A stretch of DNA of 64,000 nucleotides. It comes from Candidatus Babeliaceae bacterium. GTDB lineage: Bacteria; Babelota; Babeliae; Babelales; Babelaceae. A model generated the notes under the pieces. That model worked only from the letters and a program-made list of their open reading frames with translations. It was not told the DNA's origin and made no database searches. The DNA lies in assembly GCA_016933915.1 (NCBI GenBank), contig JAFFZZ010000055.1:62001-126000 (forward strand), read 5' to 3'. A program made the position numbers and the translations under genes. Of the stretch, positions 7,526-16,087 are shown piece after piece. How positions within the stretch are numbered: the first letter of the stretch is position 1; each line of letters starts with the position of its first letter.

Positions 7526-10354
7526 TTAGTAGGTGTAATCAGGGAGTTCGAGCCCTTGTTGTTCTTGTGGACGATAGCGTATAGTTTCGTCTTTTAGATC
7601 ACAGGCATCGATGATTTTTTTGTTGAGAGATTTTAGAGCCATGCAGTGATTAACGGTCTCTTTATTGTGTGCTAAAGCTGAAACAACAGCGTGTTGAAGA
7701 GCTACCGCTGATATCTTATTTTTATAGAGCGCGGCTTTGTTTTTGAAGTCGGTGCTTGTTGTATCAATATCTTTTGGATCAATTGCTTTTGTACCATTAA
7801 GAACGATTCCATCTTTAATCATTTGTTGTTTAATGAGCTCATTGCGAAGTTTGTTGAGCCAGCTAATCTCTCCTTTTGTGAGTAGCAGCACGGCATCCTT
7901 TGAAGTATATGTGCTCTGTTTGGTGTTGAGATTGGTGATATGAGTTATAGTCTCTCGTTGTATGTTGTTTGGTTTTCCAAGTGCCTCAATTTGATACTTT
8001 AGGAAAGTTGCAGTTGATGCTGCTTTTTTAATTTGTTTGCTATTTTCTTTAATAAATTGTTTTTGTCTCATTTCAATTTCTTGCCATGCGTTGCGTAGAG
8101 ATCTCATTTTTCTAAGCTCTTTATCAAGTTCAGAAACCTTTTCCGATATTACTTGCAATTGGGGATCTTGGAGATATTGTTTGGCTACAGTTTCGTTGCA
8201 GATGCCAGAGTTTTTGAGGCTCTCCAGTGCTTTTTGTTCAATAAGATTTTGTAGATATGGTAATTGGGAATACCATTTTATTTCTTCATCGGTTATAAGT
8301 TGAGAATTTTTAAGCTTATTAATAATGTCTTTACATCTCTTATCTTTCTCGCTTTCATTCAAAATTTCAGCCTGTAATTTTGTAACTTCTTGCGAAAGCT
8401 GCATTAAATCTTTTGCTTTGAAAAGGTTACCATATTTTATGGTCTCGATGTGAGCTTCACGAGATCTCTCACCGGCAAATTTTATCTCATTCGATTCAGC
8501 AGTTTTTAAATCTAGCTGGCTTTTCTTATGTTTTTGTTCCCAGAATGCCGTGCGTCCGGTGATCCAGGTATTGAGCTGGGTTTCTAGGTTTTTTATAGTC
8601 TCTGGCCGCGGACGTTCTTTTTGTAGTTTGGTTAGATAATTATTGAATAATTCCTCTTGGCGCTTGTCGTCAGCAATTCTAATCTTTTTAATAGAATCCT
8701 GAAGCTTATGGAGTTCGCCCTCTTGTTTAGCCCTAAAGAGGTTAAGCTCCTCTTGTGTTAACTTAGGTTCTCGAGGATCTGCGTTATTTGGGGTAACGCG
8801 ACGGTTAACTGTTCTGCCATTTTTAGTTTCTGTTTCATGTTGATTTTGAATCCCCATCTCCATTTTTTTGTATGCAACTTCAAGTTCAGATATTGATTTT
8901 TGAGCACAGATGCTGAGAACTTCGGTTAATATCTGCTGTGATAATAGTTTTGTCTCTTCGTTACTGCTTTGAGTATCAAATACTCCAAGGCCTTTATGTA
9001 CTTTTTGTGCTTCAATCCACCTTTCGCGGAGTTTTGAACATGCAGCTGCAATTCCGGATGGTGTCATTTGATCTGTTGCCTCTGCAAATTCGGCAGCAAA
9101 CGAATTAACGTTAATGATAGTATGATCCTGCTTAAAGATACGACGGATAATAGCTTCACGAGCTGTACCGTCTGGTAACCTTTTTTCAACAGCGACGCCA
9201 GGTTTAGTCTTGGTGCCCGCAGGACCTTCCATAATACGGGTAAATCGGTCAATAATTGTTTTAGTTATTGCTTCCCGAGGTAAGTTAGTGATGGTGACAA
9301 GGATAAGACCCATGCTTGCGCATGCTTCTTGAATTTCCATAATACCTTTGTTTTCTTCAATATTGCTATCAGGCGCATTAGCTGCTTGTTCGCCAGAAAG
9401 GTTGAGAATGAGTTTGTCAACTTCATCCATCCCGATAATGTCGCCTTGTTTCAATGTGCCCATATCCATGAGAGATTTGAGATAGTTTTTGAAGAATACC
9501 AGTTTTTGAACCGCGACACCTTTATACCCTTCAGTGCCGAAGAGTGTGGTGCCGTTGACCCAGGTCATACTTTTGTTAAGTGCATTGGCAAGGTCTTTAA
9601 GAAACTGCGTTTTACCTGTTCCCGAGTTACCAAGGAGAAGGCAGGGCGTGATGTCTCCGTTGCTGAGGGATGCAATATACGCCTGCAGTTCTGGTTCGTT
9701 ATGCATTGCCTGTAATTCTTCGATAGTAAGGTCGCGTGGTGAAATCCACGTTTCAAAAGTCTTTAATGCATCATGCGTTGTCCAGTTAATGAGGTTTTGA
9801 ATACTGCCGGGAATTGCCCAGTCTGAAATACTTCTTGTTTTGCTCTGTAAATTATTGTTAACTTCAGCTCGAACTGACTGTAATTTAGCTTCGGTGAAAG
9901 GATCTATAGAATCGGTAATATGGAAGAGTTGACTCTTAATCAGTGCTGTCAGTGCGGGAGTAACTGCGGTAACAAGAAGCGTTAAGCTAGCAGAATCCTT
10001 AAATGCTGGACCTCCGATATTTTTCGCGATGTAAAGACTGAGTGCGGTAGCGACGAGTTGCGCTGAGAGATTTCCAAAATTACTTTCTCGGTCTTTTACC
10101 CAATCAAAGGTTCGTTGAATCGCTTTAAGTCCGTAGTAGGCAGCGAGACCTCCCAGTAAGCATTTTGCAGATGTGTTGATGGGGTTGTCTATCATAGCTT
10201 TTGCTGCTGGTTCGATTGGCGGAAAGATCTCCTTGGCTAGTTCCCATGCCTTAAGACCGTATGTTCCTAAAAGGCTGCCGGTTTCTGCGTTTACTGCAGG
10301 TGAGGTAAGGCAGCCGAGGAGAGCAACAAGACAGAGTATTTTTTTTACCTGCAT
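7526..10354 (-). CDS. AAA+ ATPase with signal peptide, membrane segments and long C-terminal coiled coil
   Basis: The 942-residue product begins with a convincing signal peptide (MQVKKILCLVALLGCLTSPA, then VNA-E). Hydrophobic segments follow near residues 64-80, 97-115 and 122-139. The AAA+ core covers about 205-400. It has Walker A GNSGTGKT (242-249), Walker B DIIGMDE (305-311), a sensor-1-like TITN (354-357) and a DR arginine-finger candidate at 369-370. Residues 480-930 are highly charged and mostly helical, probably coiled coil. If the first segment is cleaved, later segments decide whether the ATPase is cytoplasmic or outside. It is the last gene of a minus-strand set with another AAA+ protein and a coiled-coil membrane protein. 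Substrate unknown. It is not ClpB or FtsH: no second AAA domain or HExxH is visible. Confidence 0.85.
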   Translation of the reverse strand: MQVKKILCLVALLGCLTSPAVNAETGSLLGTYGLKAWELAKEIFPPIEPAAKAMIDNPINTSAKCLLGGLAAYYGLKAIQRTFDWVKDRESNFGNLSAQLVATALSLYIAKNIGGPAFKDSASLTLLVTAVTPALTALIKSQLFHITDSIDPFTEAKLQSVRAEVNNNLQSKTRSISDWAIPGSIQNLINWTTHDALKTFETWISPRDLTIEELQAMHNEPELQAYIASLSNGDITPCLLLGNSGTGKTQFLKDLANALNKSMTWVNGTTLFGTEGYKGVAVQKLVFFKNYLKSLMDMGTLKQGDIIGMDEVDKLILNLSGEQAANAPDSNIEENKGIMEIQEACASMGLILVTITNLPREAITKTIIDRFTRIMEGPAGTKTKPGVAVEKRLPDGTAREAIIRRIFKQDHTIINVNSFAAEFAEATDQMTPSGIAAACSKLRERWIEAQKVHKGLGVFDTQSSNEETKLLSQQILTEVLSICAQKSISELEVAYKKMEMGIQNQHETETKNGRTVNRRVTPNNADPREPKLTQEELNLFRAKQEGELHKLQDSIKKIRIADDKRQEELFNNYLTKLQKERPRPETIKNLETQLNTWITGRTAFWEQKHKKSQLDLKTAESNEIKFAGERSREAHIETIKYGNLFKAKDLMQLSQEVTKLQAEILNESEKDKRCKDIINKLKNSQLITDEEIKWYSQLPYLQNLIEQKALESLKNSGICNETVAKQYLQDPQLQVISEKVSELDKELRKMRSLRNAWQEIEMRQKQFIKENSKQIKKAASTATFLKYQIEALGKPNNIQRETITHITNLNTKQSTYTSKDAVLLLTKGEISWLNKLRNELIKQQMIKDGIVLNGTKAIDPKDIDTTSTDFKNKAALYKNKISAVALQHAVVSALAHNKETVNHCMALKSLNKKIIDACDLKDETIRYRPQEQQGLELPDYTY

Positions 10355-10415
10355 AATTATTATCCTCGATTAGTTCTTTATTAATTTTTTATCTTTTGAA
10401 CACGGTCATAAAACA

Positions 10416-11951
10416 TTATTCTTTTGTATTCATTATATGTTTTTTATAGATGTGTTTATTTGCGATAATAAAAGAGTTGGTACTCTTTTCAACCATTTCT
10501 TCGTTGATTTTTACTTCTTTTTTTAAATTTTCTATGTTCTTTTTGATTTTTTTGATTTGAGTATCCTTTTTTTCTTCTTTCGACTGATTATTAAGCAAGG
10601 TTGAAAGAGGGTCGTCTCCTAGTCTGGAAATTTTCTGCATAGACTTTGATTCCAAACTTTTATTCATTTCTTTTAAGTGACTAATAATTAAGAGATTGAC
10701 AAACTCATCCGGGACGTTGATAGATACCGATGTGATGTTTTCTTTTTTGAGTTCTTGTAAAACGTAGTTATTAACTGCTTCTGCCAAGGTGCTTGCAATA
10801 TTGGCGATAACCCACAGTGCACAAGAGTTAGATGTATTTTGTGCAACTTTTGTGGTGATTATTTGGAGTTGCTGTTTATCGAAATTGATACTGACAGCGG
10901 CATTGGATTTTTTCCATATTTTCTGCAACTCGTCAAAATGGTCAGTAAAAGTGTGGGAGAAGACCGCCTTTGCTTTTTCTTCGTCAGGTAGACCGAGTGT
11001 GATAATAATACCTTCTTTAGACGGAAATGTTTGCCCATTGATATACAATCGATCTAGAAGTCTTCGCTTATTAATGTCGCGAAATTCTTCAACAGATTTA
11101 TTTGTTGCGCAGATAAAAAGGAGTCCTTTGCGAGTGATTGTTTCGATTAATCTTTTGAAAGCGTAACTTTCATCTGCATTTGAATGATGTATCGAGACTG
11201 AGTCTGTACCAATTAATTCATGCACCTCATCGATAAAAACAATAGATCCACGTGGAAGCTTTCCCACCTCGATTAATTTATCTATTTTGGTTAAAAAACT
11301 TGTGGTTTTTGAAGAGGTGCTGTGAACATATATATCGACAAGTTCTGCGGCATCCGCTTCAATCAATGGTCGGCCATACGCTTTTGCTAGCTTTCGTACA
11401 AACGTTGTTTTTCCTGCCCCTGTTGGTCCGAGGAGTGTAAGGGTTCCGATTTCATCGTTTGACAGCATATCGAAATAATTCTGTAGTTCCGGGTATTCTT
11501 TTTTTAACCGTTCTTTGAGAACTTTTTGTTTTTTAAGATCATCAGCGCTATCTCCCTTAAATTCTTGATAATTAAGTTGACAGTCATCATGGTTTGGCCA
11601 AGAAAATTTCTTTTCACTGAAAAGTAACTTGCAGATGATACTGGTAGCAAAGGCGGAAAGCAGACTTTTAAGTATTGTCCGTTTGCCAACCACGGTTGCG
11701 ATAGTTTGCTCGTTAGGTAAGCAAAAACCGATAGCAGCCGATAAAAGGAAGGGAACTTGTTCATTCGTTTGTTTTTCTAAAAAACGATAAAATGTTCCAT
11801 ACCCGGCGAAAAGAGCTGCGTTCATGAGTGCTCGTTGCAACTGGGTTTTTACCGGTAGGGATATCTTATCATTGTTACTTATTTGCATTTCTCCTCGTGC
11901 TGGAGATCCGACGATAAAAAGCAGGGAAAGGAGTATAAACGATTGCTTCAT
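10416..11951 (-). CDS. AAA+ ATPase with signal-type N-terminus and membrane segments
   Basis: The 511-residue protein starts with a signal-peptide-like segment (MKQSFILLSLLFIVGSPARG). Hydrophobic stretches follow near residues 41-55, 67-78 and 92-110. The AAA+ domain has Walker A GPTGAGKT (175-182), Walker B IVFIDE (237-242), a sensor-1 CATN (281-284) and RRLLDR with a candidate arginine finger at R301. The C-terminal 80 residues are Lys/Glu-rich and probably coiled coil. The layout (signal-type segment, membrane segments, AAA+, coiled coil) matches the 942-residue neighbour 61 bases downstream, so the two probably work together or form a mixed ring. A strong promoter lies upstream. Substrate unknown. 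Confidence 0.83.
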   Translation of the reverse strand: MKQSFILLSLLFIVGSPARGEMQISNNDKISLPVKTQLQRALMNAALFAGYGTFYRFLEKQTNEQVPFLLSAAIGFCLPNEQTIATVVGKRTILKSLLSAFATSIICKLLFSEKKFSWPNHDDCQLNYQEFKGDSADDLKKQKVLKERLKKEYPELQNYFDMLSNDEIGTLTLLGPTGAGKTTFVRKLAKAYGRPLIEADAAELVDIYVHSTSSKTTSFLTKIDKLIEVGKLPRGSIVFIDEVHELIGTDSVSIHHSNADESYAFKRLIETITRKGLLFICATNKSVEEFRDINKRRLLDRLYINGQTFPSKEGIIITLGLPDEEKAKAVFSHTFTDHFDELQKIWKKSNAAVSINFDKQQLQIITTKVAQNTSNSCALWVIANIASTLAEAVNNYVLQELKKENITSVSINVPDEFVNLLIISHLKEMNKSLESKSMQKISRLGDDPLSTLLNNQSKEEKKDTQIKKIKKNIENLKKEVKINEEMVEKSTNSFIIANKHIYKKHIMNTKE

Positions 11952-12002
11952 AAAAACCTTTGTCTTGAAGTGTTTACTTTGCTAAATATTTTATATCATT
12001 CT

Positions 12003-12030
12003 AGCATACCAGACGGCGTTTTTTTGTCAA
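12003..12030 (-). promoter_or_regulatory. Strong sigma-70 promoter for the 511-aa AAA+ gene
   Basis: Read on the minus strand, a perfect -35 TTGACA (12030-12025) is followed after 16 bases by the -10 TATGCT (12008-12003), with an extended TG one base before it. The start codon is about 50 bases downstream at 11951. This makes transcription of the two AAA+ genes partly independent of the upstream coiled-coil gene. Confidence 0.75.
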
Positions 12031-12061
12031 CTGGTAAAAATTTCTTCCAAGGGTGTAATGA

Positions 12062-13120
12062 CTACTTTCCGCCGTTCTGGAGGACTAATTGAGGAGGGAC
12101 AAAGAGCGCTTCGAGAACTTTGTTAAGGTAAGATGGATTGACCAGCTCTTCTTTTTTCTGGATAAGCTCTGCAAATTTTCTAAATTCTCCCATTGCTTCG
12201 ATGGGGCATGTTGCCTTTCTTTTGCTTTCTTCACACAGTTCTGTCGCTTTGGTGACGAGTTCTTTAAGATGATTATATTGTTTTTCCCAGGTGTCTCTTT
12301 TTTGGGAAAATTCCGCGTCAACTTTTGAAGGTGTTGCAAAGAGGAATCGATTGAGCCACCGGGTTAAACAAAATCCACCTGCTGCGCCGGCCATTGCTGC
12401 ACCAATTTTTGCCCCCCAAGTCAAAGCTTGGTTGTTGTTTTTAACTGGCGTTGGATTTTGTAATTTTTGCCGTATTTGTTCAATCTCTCTTTCGCATGTT
12501 GCCAACGCATCTGGAGAGATGTCTTTCTTGCTCTTGAGTTCTGCGTATTTACTTTCTAGATCTTTCAATGCTTCAAGATTAGCAAGAACAGCCTTATTGC
12601 TGTCAAAACGTTTGAGAATTTGTTTGGCACAGAGATATCCAGCGGAAGCTCCTCCGCCAATGCCGAGAAGTTGGGTGAATATCTGGGGGATTCCCCACCC
12701 ATTAGAAGGTTTTTTTGCTTCATGCTCGGCAACTTTTTTCTGTACTGCTTCCACATATTTTCCCGCATCAGTAATCTTGCGATATTGCCCTACGAGCTCC
12801 TCGAGTATATGATCAGCTTCTCCGGATGTCTCAGGAAGCTTTTTAAAATAAGGAGAGAGCGTGGGCTCGAGTACATTTATCTGATTATTAATTTCTTCAA
12901 TAGCACGAAGACGTTCTTGCCGGTCTTCATCAGTTTCTAATTTTTCAACAGCGGTTTTTCTAAAACCATCTATTGAATTTGCAACGAGCTTGGTAGCGCC
13001 GTAAATAATTGCAGCGAGTGCAGCAGGGGTTACAAGATCACCTAGGCCGGCGTCTGATCGATTAGGAAGTACCAGGAACAGTACCAAAAGAGTTAAAATT
13101 CCAACTTTGAAATTTTTCAT
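12062..13120 (-). CDS. Exported or membrane coiled-coil protein of unknown function
   Basis: The 352-residue product has a signal-type N-terminus (MKNFKVGILTLLVLFLVLPN, then RSDA-G) and a second hydrophobic stretch near 28-45. Two Gly/Ala-rich membrane-type segments lie at about 148-168 and 234-255. Each is followed by a basic residue cluster and separated from the other by a Glu/Lys-rich coiled-coil stretch (about 175-225). No enzymatic motif is seen. It heads the minus-strand set that continues with two AAA+ ATPases and shares their plan of signal segment plus extra membrane segments, so it may be a membrane partner or scaffold for them. The start is supported by a GAGGGAG ribosome site. 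Confidence 0.65.
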   Translation of the reverse strand: MKNFKVGILTLLVLFLVLPNRSDAGLGDLVTPAALAAIIYGATKLVANSIDGFRKTAVEKLETDEDRQERLRAIEEINNQINVLEPTLSPYFKKLPETSGEADHILEELVGQYRKITDAGKYVEAVQKKVAEHEAKKPSNGWGIPQIFTQLLGIGGGASAGYLCAKQILKRFDSNKAVLANLEALKDLESKYAELKSKKDISPDALATCEREIEQIRQKLQNPTPVKNNNQALTWGAKIGAAMAGAAGGFCLTRWLNRFLFATPSKVDAEFSQKRDTWEKQYNHLKELVTKATELCEESKRKATCPIEAMGEFRKFAELIQKKEELVNPSYLNKVLEALFVPPQLVLQNGGK

Positions 13121-13143
13121 CTGCTTGACTCCCTCGTTTTTTT

Positions 13144-13159
13144 AAGGGTACGAACCCTT
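13144..13159 (-). repeat. Short hairpin in the 5' leader of the coiled-coil gene
   Basis: AAGGGT (13144-13149) and ACCCTT (13154-13159) form a perfect 6-bp stem with a four-base loop just upstream of the ribosome site of the gene starting at 13120. On the minus strand it is followed by A-rich rather than U-rich sequence, so it is not a terminator. It may affect mRNA stability or be a protein-binding site. Confidence 0.35.
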
Positions 13160-13206
13160 CATTATTCTTAAATCTATTGCGGGGGCATTTCAATAAAATC
13201 TTCTTC

Positions 13207-13236
13207 ATTATAGAATAAAAAGGGTTAATTGTACAG
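13207..13236 (-). promoter_or_regulatory. Possible promoter for the coiled-coil/AAA+ module
   Basis: On the minus strand a consensus -10 TATAAT (13212-13207) lies 18 bases after a weak -35 CTGTAC (13236-13231), about 90 bases upstream of the start at 13120. The -10 match is perfect and the -35 poor. Confidence 0.4.
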
Positions 13237-13288
13237 GCAAAATTTGATTTAAAGAGCATCTGTTTGATGTGAGAAAGAAGTGATATTT

Positions 13289-14560
13289 ATGGTCAAGGAA
13301 TATTTGCGGGTTTTTAAAAGTGCTCCGCTTTGTGGTGAAGTCAAATTATCGGGGGCAAAAAATGCGGTTTTGGTAACCATGGCTTCGCTCCTCTTGGCTG
13401 TGGGTCGGTCGCGTCTGCATAATGTTCCGGCTTCTTTTGACGTTTTTAATATGATTGAGTTGTTAAAATGGCTCGGTGTCCTTGTTGTTTTCGATAGTAA
13501 TGCGGGTGTTCTTGATATTGATACATCGTGCATTACCTCTCTTGAAGCGCCACTTGATATCGTAAAAAAAATGCGCGCTTCTATCCTGGTAATGGGCCCG
13601 CTTTTGGCTCGTTACGGATCGGTGCGAATTACGCAGCCGGGTGGCGACTCTATAGGGAGCCGTCCTATTGATTTTCATCTCAAGGCTTTTGCACGTATGG
13701 GCGCTGAGATCAGTTTTTTTGATGATGCCATTGAGGCAAAAGCGCTGACGCTTTCTTCATCTCGATTTATTCTCGATTATCCAAGTGTGGGGGCAACAGA
13801 AAATATTTTGATGGCCGCGGTGTTGGCGCCAGGGGTAACGGTTATTGAAAATGCTGCCTTTGAACCAGAGGTTTTTGAACTTGTTGCTGTTTTGCGCAAA
13901 ATGGGTGCTCTGATAGAGCTTGCTATTCCCGCGACTATTCTTGTACGTGGGGTAAAACAGCTTGAGCCGGTTGAATATACGGTGATGCCCGATCGTCTTG
14001 AGGCGGGAACACTTCTCCTTGCCGTTGCGGCAACCGGTGGTGAGGTTGAAATGCCTAATGCGCCAGTACAGGCGATGAGTCTTTTTATCGAAAAGCTTCG
14101 CGATATGGGACACCTGGTTACCACTGGTGAAAGTGGGCTAGGTCTAAGCTTTAAGGCGCATCTATCCCCGCGAGCGATTTCGTTTAAAACGATGCCTTAT
14201 CCCGGTTATCCGACTGATTTGCAATCGCCAACTATGGCTGTTCTCTCTGTGGCAGAGGGAACGAGTGTGATCACGGAGACTGTATTTGATAATCGCATGC
14301 TCCATGTTCCCGCTCTGCAGAAGATGGGTGCAGATATTGAGGTGCGCGGTGCCACTGCTCTGATAAAAGGCGTTGCGCAATTGCGGGGGGGGGCGGTTGA
14401 AGCAACGGATATTCGTGCTGCTGCGGCACTTGCTATTGCTGGATTGATGGCTGAAGGGGAGACTATTGTTTCGGGTGTTCCCCATCTGTTGCGAGGATAT
14501 GCGGGACTCGACGCTAAATTGCGAGCGCTCGGTGCTCCTGTCTCATTTGTTTCGATGTAA
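13289..14560 (+). CDS. murA: UDP-N-acetylglucosamine 1-carboxyvinyltransferase, Cys-to-Asp active site
   Basis: MurA transfers enolpyruvyl from PEP to UDP-GlcNAc, the first committed step of peptidoglycan synthesis, in the cytoplasm. The 423-residue length is normal. The N-terminal SGAKNA motif (about 21-26), the RASILVMGPLLAR segment, the GSRPIDFH loop and the C-terminal LRALGA region all fit the family. The catalytic loop reads PGGDSIGSRPID: the Cys115 equivalent is Asp120 (codon 13646-13648). Such Asp variants are known to be active and insensitive to fosfomycin. I chose the ATG at 13289 over a GTG at 13280 because AAGAAG lies eight bases upstream. A G9 tract (14385-14393) encodes part of the C-terminal half; the frame is intact across it. 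Only six bases separate its end from the convergent atpG. Confidence 0.96.
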   Translation: MVKEYLRVFKSAPLCGEVKLSGAKNAVLVTMASLLLAVGRSRLHNVPASFDVFNMIELLKWLGVLVVFDSNAGVLDIDTSCITSLEAPLDIVKKMRASILVMGPLLARYGSVRITQPGGDSIGSRPIDFHLKAFARMGAEISFFDDAIEAKALTLSSSRFILDYPSVGATENILMAAVLAPGVTVIENAAFEPEVFELVAVLRKMGALIELAIPATILVRGVKQLEPVEYTVMPDRLEAGTLLLAVAATGGEVEMPNAPVQAMSLFIEKLRDMGHLVTTGESGLGLSFKAHLSPRAISFKTMPYPGYPTDLQSPTMAVLSVAEGTSVITETVFDNRMLHVPALQKMGADIEVRGATALIKGVAQLRGGAVEATDIRAAAALAIAGLMAEGETIVSGVPHLLRGYAGLDAKLRALGAPVSFVSM

Positions 14561-14566
14561 GAGTTA

Positions 14567-15406
14567 TTATAGCTGTCCTCCGATGAGATCCATAAGTTCG
14601 CGCGTGATTGTTGCTTGGCGCAATTTGTTGTAGTCACGTTTCATGTCGCTCAGCATTTTTTCAGCGTTAGTAGTAGATGCATCCATCGAGATAAATCGTG
14701 CCGCTTGTTCGGCGATAAGCGATTTGAAGAGTATCTCTTCAACTCTTACACGGGCGAGCAATCGTTCAAGATTGGCGAGAATTTTAAAAGGGTTTTGATC
14801 ATACAGATACGTTGCGCCTTCCTCAAAAGATTCAAATTGATCAATATCAGTTTTGTATGGTTGAGGAATAATAATTGTTGTTTTGGTTGGTCGTTGCAAG
14901 AAAAAGGTAATTGGAATGTTGCTGATAAGAGTTACCTGTCGATAACGGTGCGGCTTAAGGAGGTGTTGGCAGAGTTCGCTGGAGATAGCAAAAAAGTTAG
15001 TTGGGTTAAACAACTCGAATGAGTAAAGAAGACGGTATTCCGCCGCAATACTTTCGATTATTCTTTTACCGATAACAATGATTTTGGTATTGGGATTGAT
15101 GTCGGGGTACTCTTGTTCAAAGAAACGGTTAAGCTTTGTGTTGAATGAACCACAGAGTCCCTTTTGTGAGCCAACGATAACAAGCAATTCTTTTTCCGAA
15201 TCAAACTCTTGTTCCTCGAAATGAGGAAGTCCCTCTTTGATGTTTGAAATTGTTTCTTCTATTTCGTGACGATATGACTCCATAAAAGCCTGTTTTTTGT
15301 GCAGACGCACGTGAGTTGACATGGAGGTGAGTCGCATGGCGTGCGTGGTTTTTTGAATGAGCTCGACAGCCCGAATTCTTTGGCGAAGTTGTGTTACCTG
15401 GGTCAT
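14567..15406 (-). CDS. atpG: ATP synthase F1 gamma subunit, orphan location
   Basis: The 279-residue product matches the F1 gamma subunit, the rotating central shaft of ATP synthase. The N-terminal helix (about residues 1-55) has the family pattern (LRQRIRAVELIQKTTHAMRL), then the Rossmann-like core (LLVIVGSQKGLCGSFNTKLN near 73-92). The C-terminal helix includes RFISMDASTTNAEKM and the terminal ITRELMDLIGG. The ATG at 15406 gives the standard start; an upstream in-frame codon would add 12 unrelated residues. No other ATP synthase gene is nearby, although atpG usually sits in the atp operon between atpA and atpD. It converges on murA and diverges from the yacP-like gene. Confidence 0.93.
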   Translation of the reverse strand: MTQVTQLRQRIRAVELIQKTTHAMRLTSMSTHVRLHKKQAFMESYRHEIEETISNIKEGLPHFEEQEFDSEKELLVIVGSQKGLCGSFNTKLNRFFEQEYPDINPNTKIIVIGKRIIESIAAEYRLLYSFELFNPTNFFAISSELCQHLLKPHRYRQVTLISNIPITFFLQRPTKTTIIIPQPYKTDIDQFESFEEGATYLYDQNPFKILANLERLLARVRVEEILFKSLIAEQAARFISMDASTTNAEKMLSDMKRDYNKLRQATITRELMDLIGGQL

Positions 15407-15490
15407 AAAAAAAGCCTTTTCTCTGGCAAAAGGTGCGTACATTTTTTACTATAAAAGAAAGAAGAGGGCTGAGCAATACTATGATGAAGT

Positions 15491-16087
15491 ATGACATTAC
15501 TTATTGATGCATATAATGTTCTTAAACAAGGGCGAGCAGCACCTATTATTTCTCAGGTAGAGGTGCGGCGATTTGTTTCCCTCTTGGGGCAGTATGCAAA
15601 ATTGAAGGGATTTTCTATAACGGTAGTCTTTGATGGCGGTGATTTTCAAAGACCAACTGCATTTTGTGAAGGTGCTGTGACAACAATTTATGCCGGCTAT
15701 GGGCGCTCAGCTGATGAGGTTGTTGTTGAAAAAATGTTGGAATATTGTCCTGGCGAAGTTATGGTCGTCTCGTCTGATCGTGAAATATGTTCTGAAGCAG
15801 CTCGGTACGAGATAGCGACCATAGAAGCTGTTGGGTTTTTTGATTATGTGCGAGGTGAAGTTACTGCGCAGCAACGTATTTCGTGTCGACCAAAACAGGT
15901 TCCTGGGTTGTACAAACGCCCTGGTTGCGAAAGTTCGCCAGAGGTTGATCTTCTTATGACGGAGTTGATTGGAAGAGTGCCAAATAAAGTTGACGATCTT
16001 CCTGTGGAAGGAGGGCGGCGGTTGCGGCGAAAAGGTAAGAAATCGAAACTGGAACGACGTATTGATAGATTGGTGAAAAAATTATGA
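15491..16087 (+). CDS. YacP/Rae1-like NYN-domain endoribonuclease
   Basis: The 198-residue protein opens with TLLIDAYNVLKQ, the acidic NYN-domain signature with Asp6 and Asn9, followed by VVFDGGD near 55-61 and VVSSDREI near 96-103. These are the conserved acidic positions of the PIN-like NYN fold of the YacP family, whose B. subtilis member Rae1 cleaves mRNA on the ribosome. The C-terminus is Lys/Arg-rich, as expected for RNA binding. Its TGA overlaps the ATG of tsaE (ATGA), so the two are translationally coupled. RNase activity is inferred from family membership. Confidence 0.8.
   Translation: MTLLIDAYNVLKQGRAAPIISQVEVRRFVSLLGQYAKLKGFSITVVFDGGDFQRPTAFCEGAVTTIYAGYGRSADEVVVEKMLEYCPGEVMVVSSDREICSEAARYEIATIEAVGFFDYVRGEVTAQQRISCRPKQVPGLYKRPGCESSPEVDLLMTELIGRVPNKVDDLPVEGGRRLRRKGKKSKLERRIDRLVKKL

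Noticed and set aside
13777-14124. Long minus-strand frames inside murA
   Set aside because: Shadow frames over a strongly conserved plus-strand gene, with no ribosome site and unusual composition.
14385-14393. Possible frameshift in murA at the G9 tract
   Set aside because: The frame continues across it into well conserved C-terminal MurA sequence (LRALGA), so the gene is intact as given.
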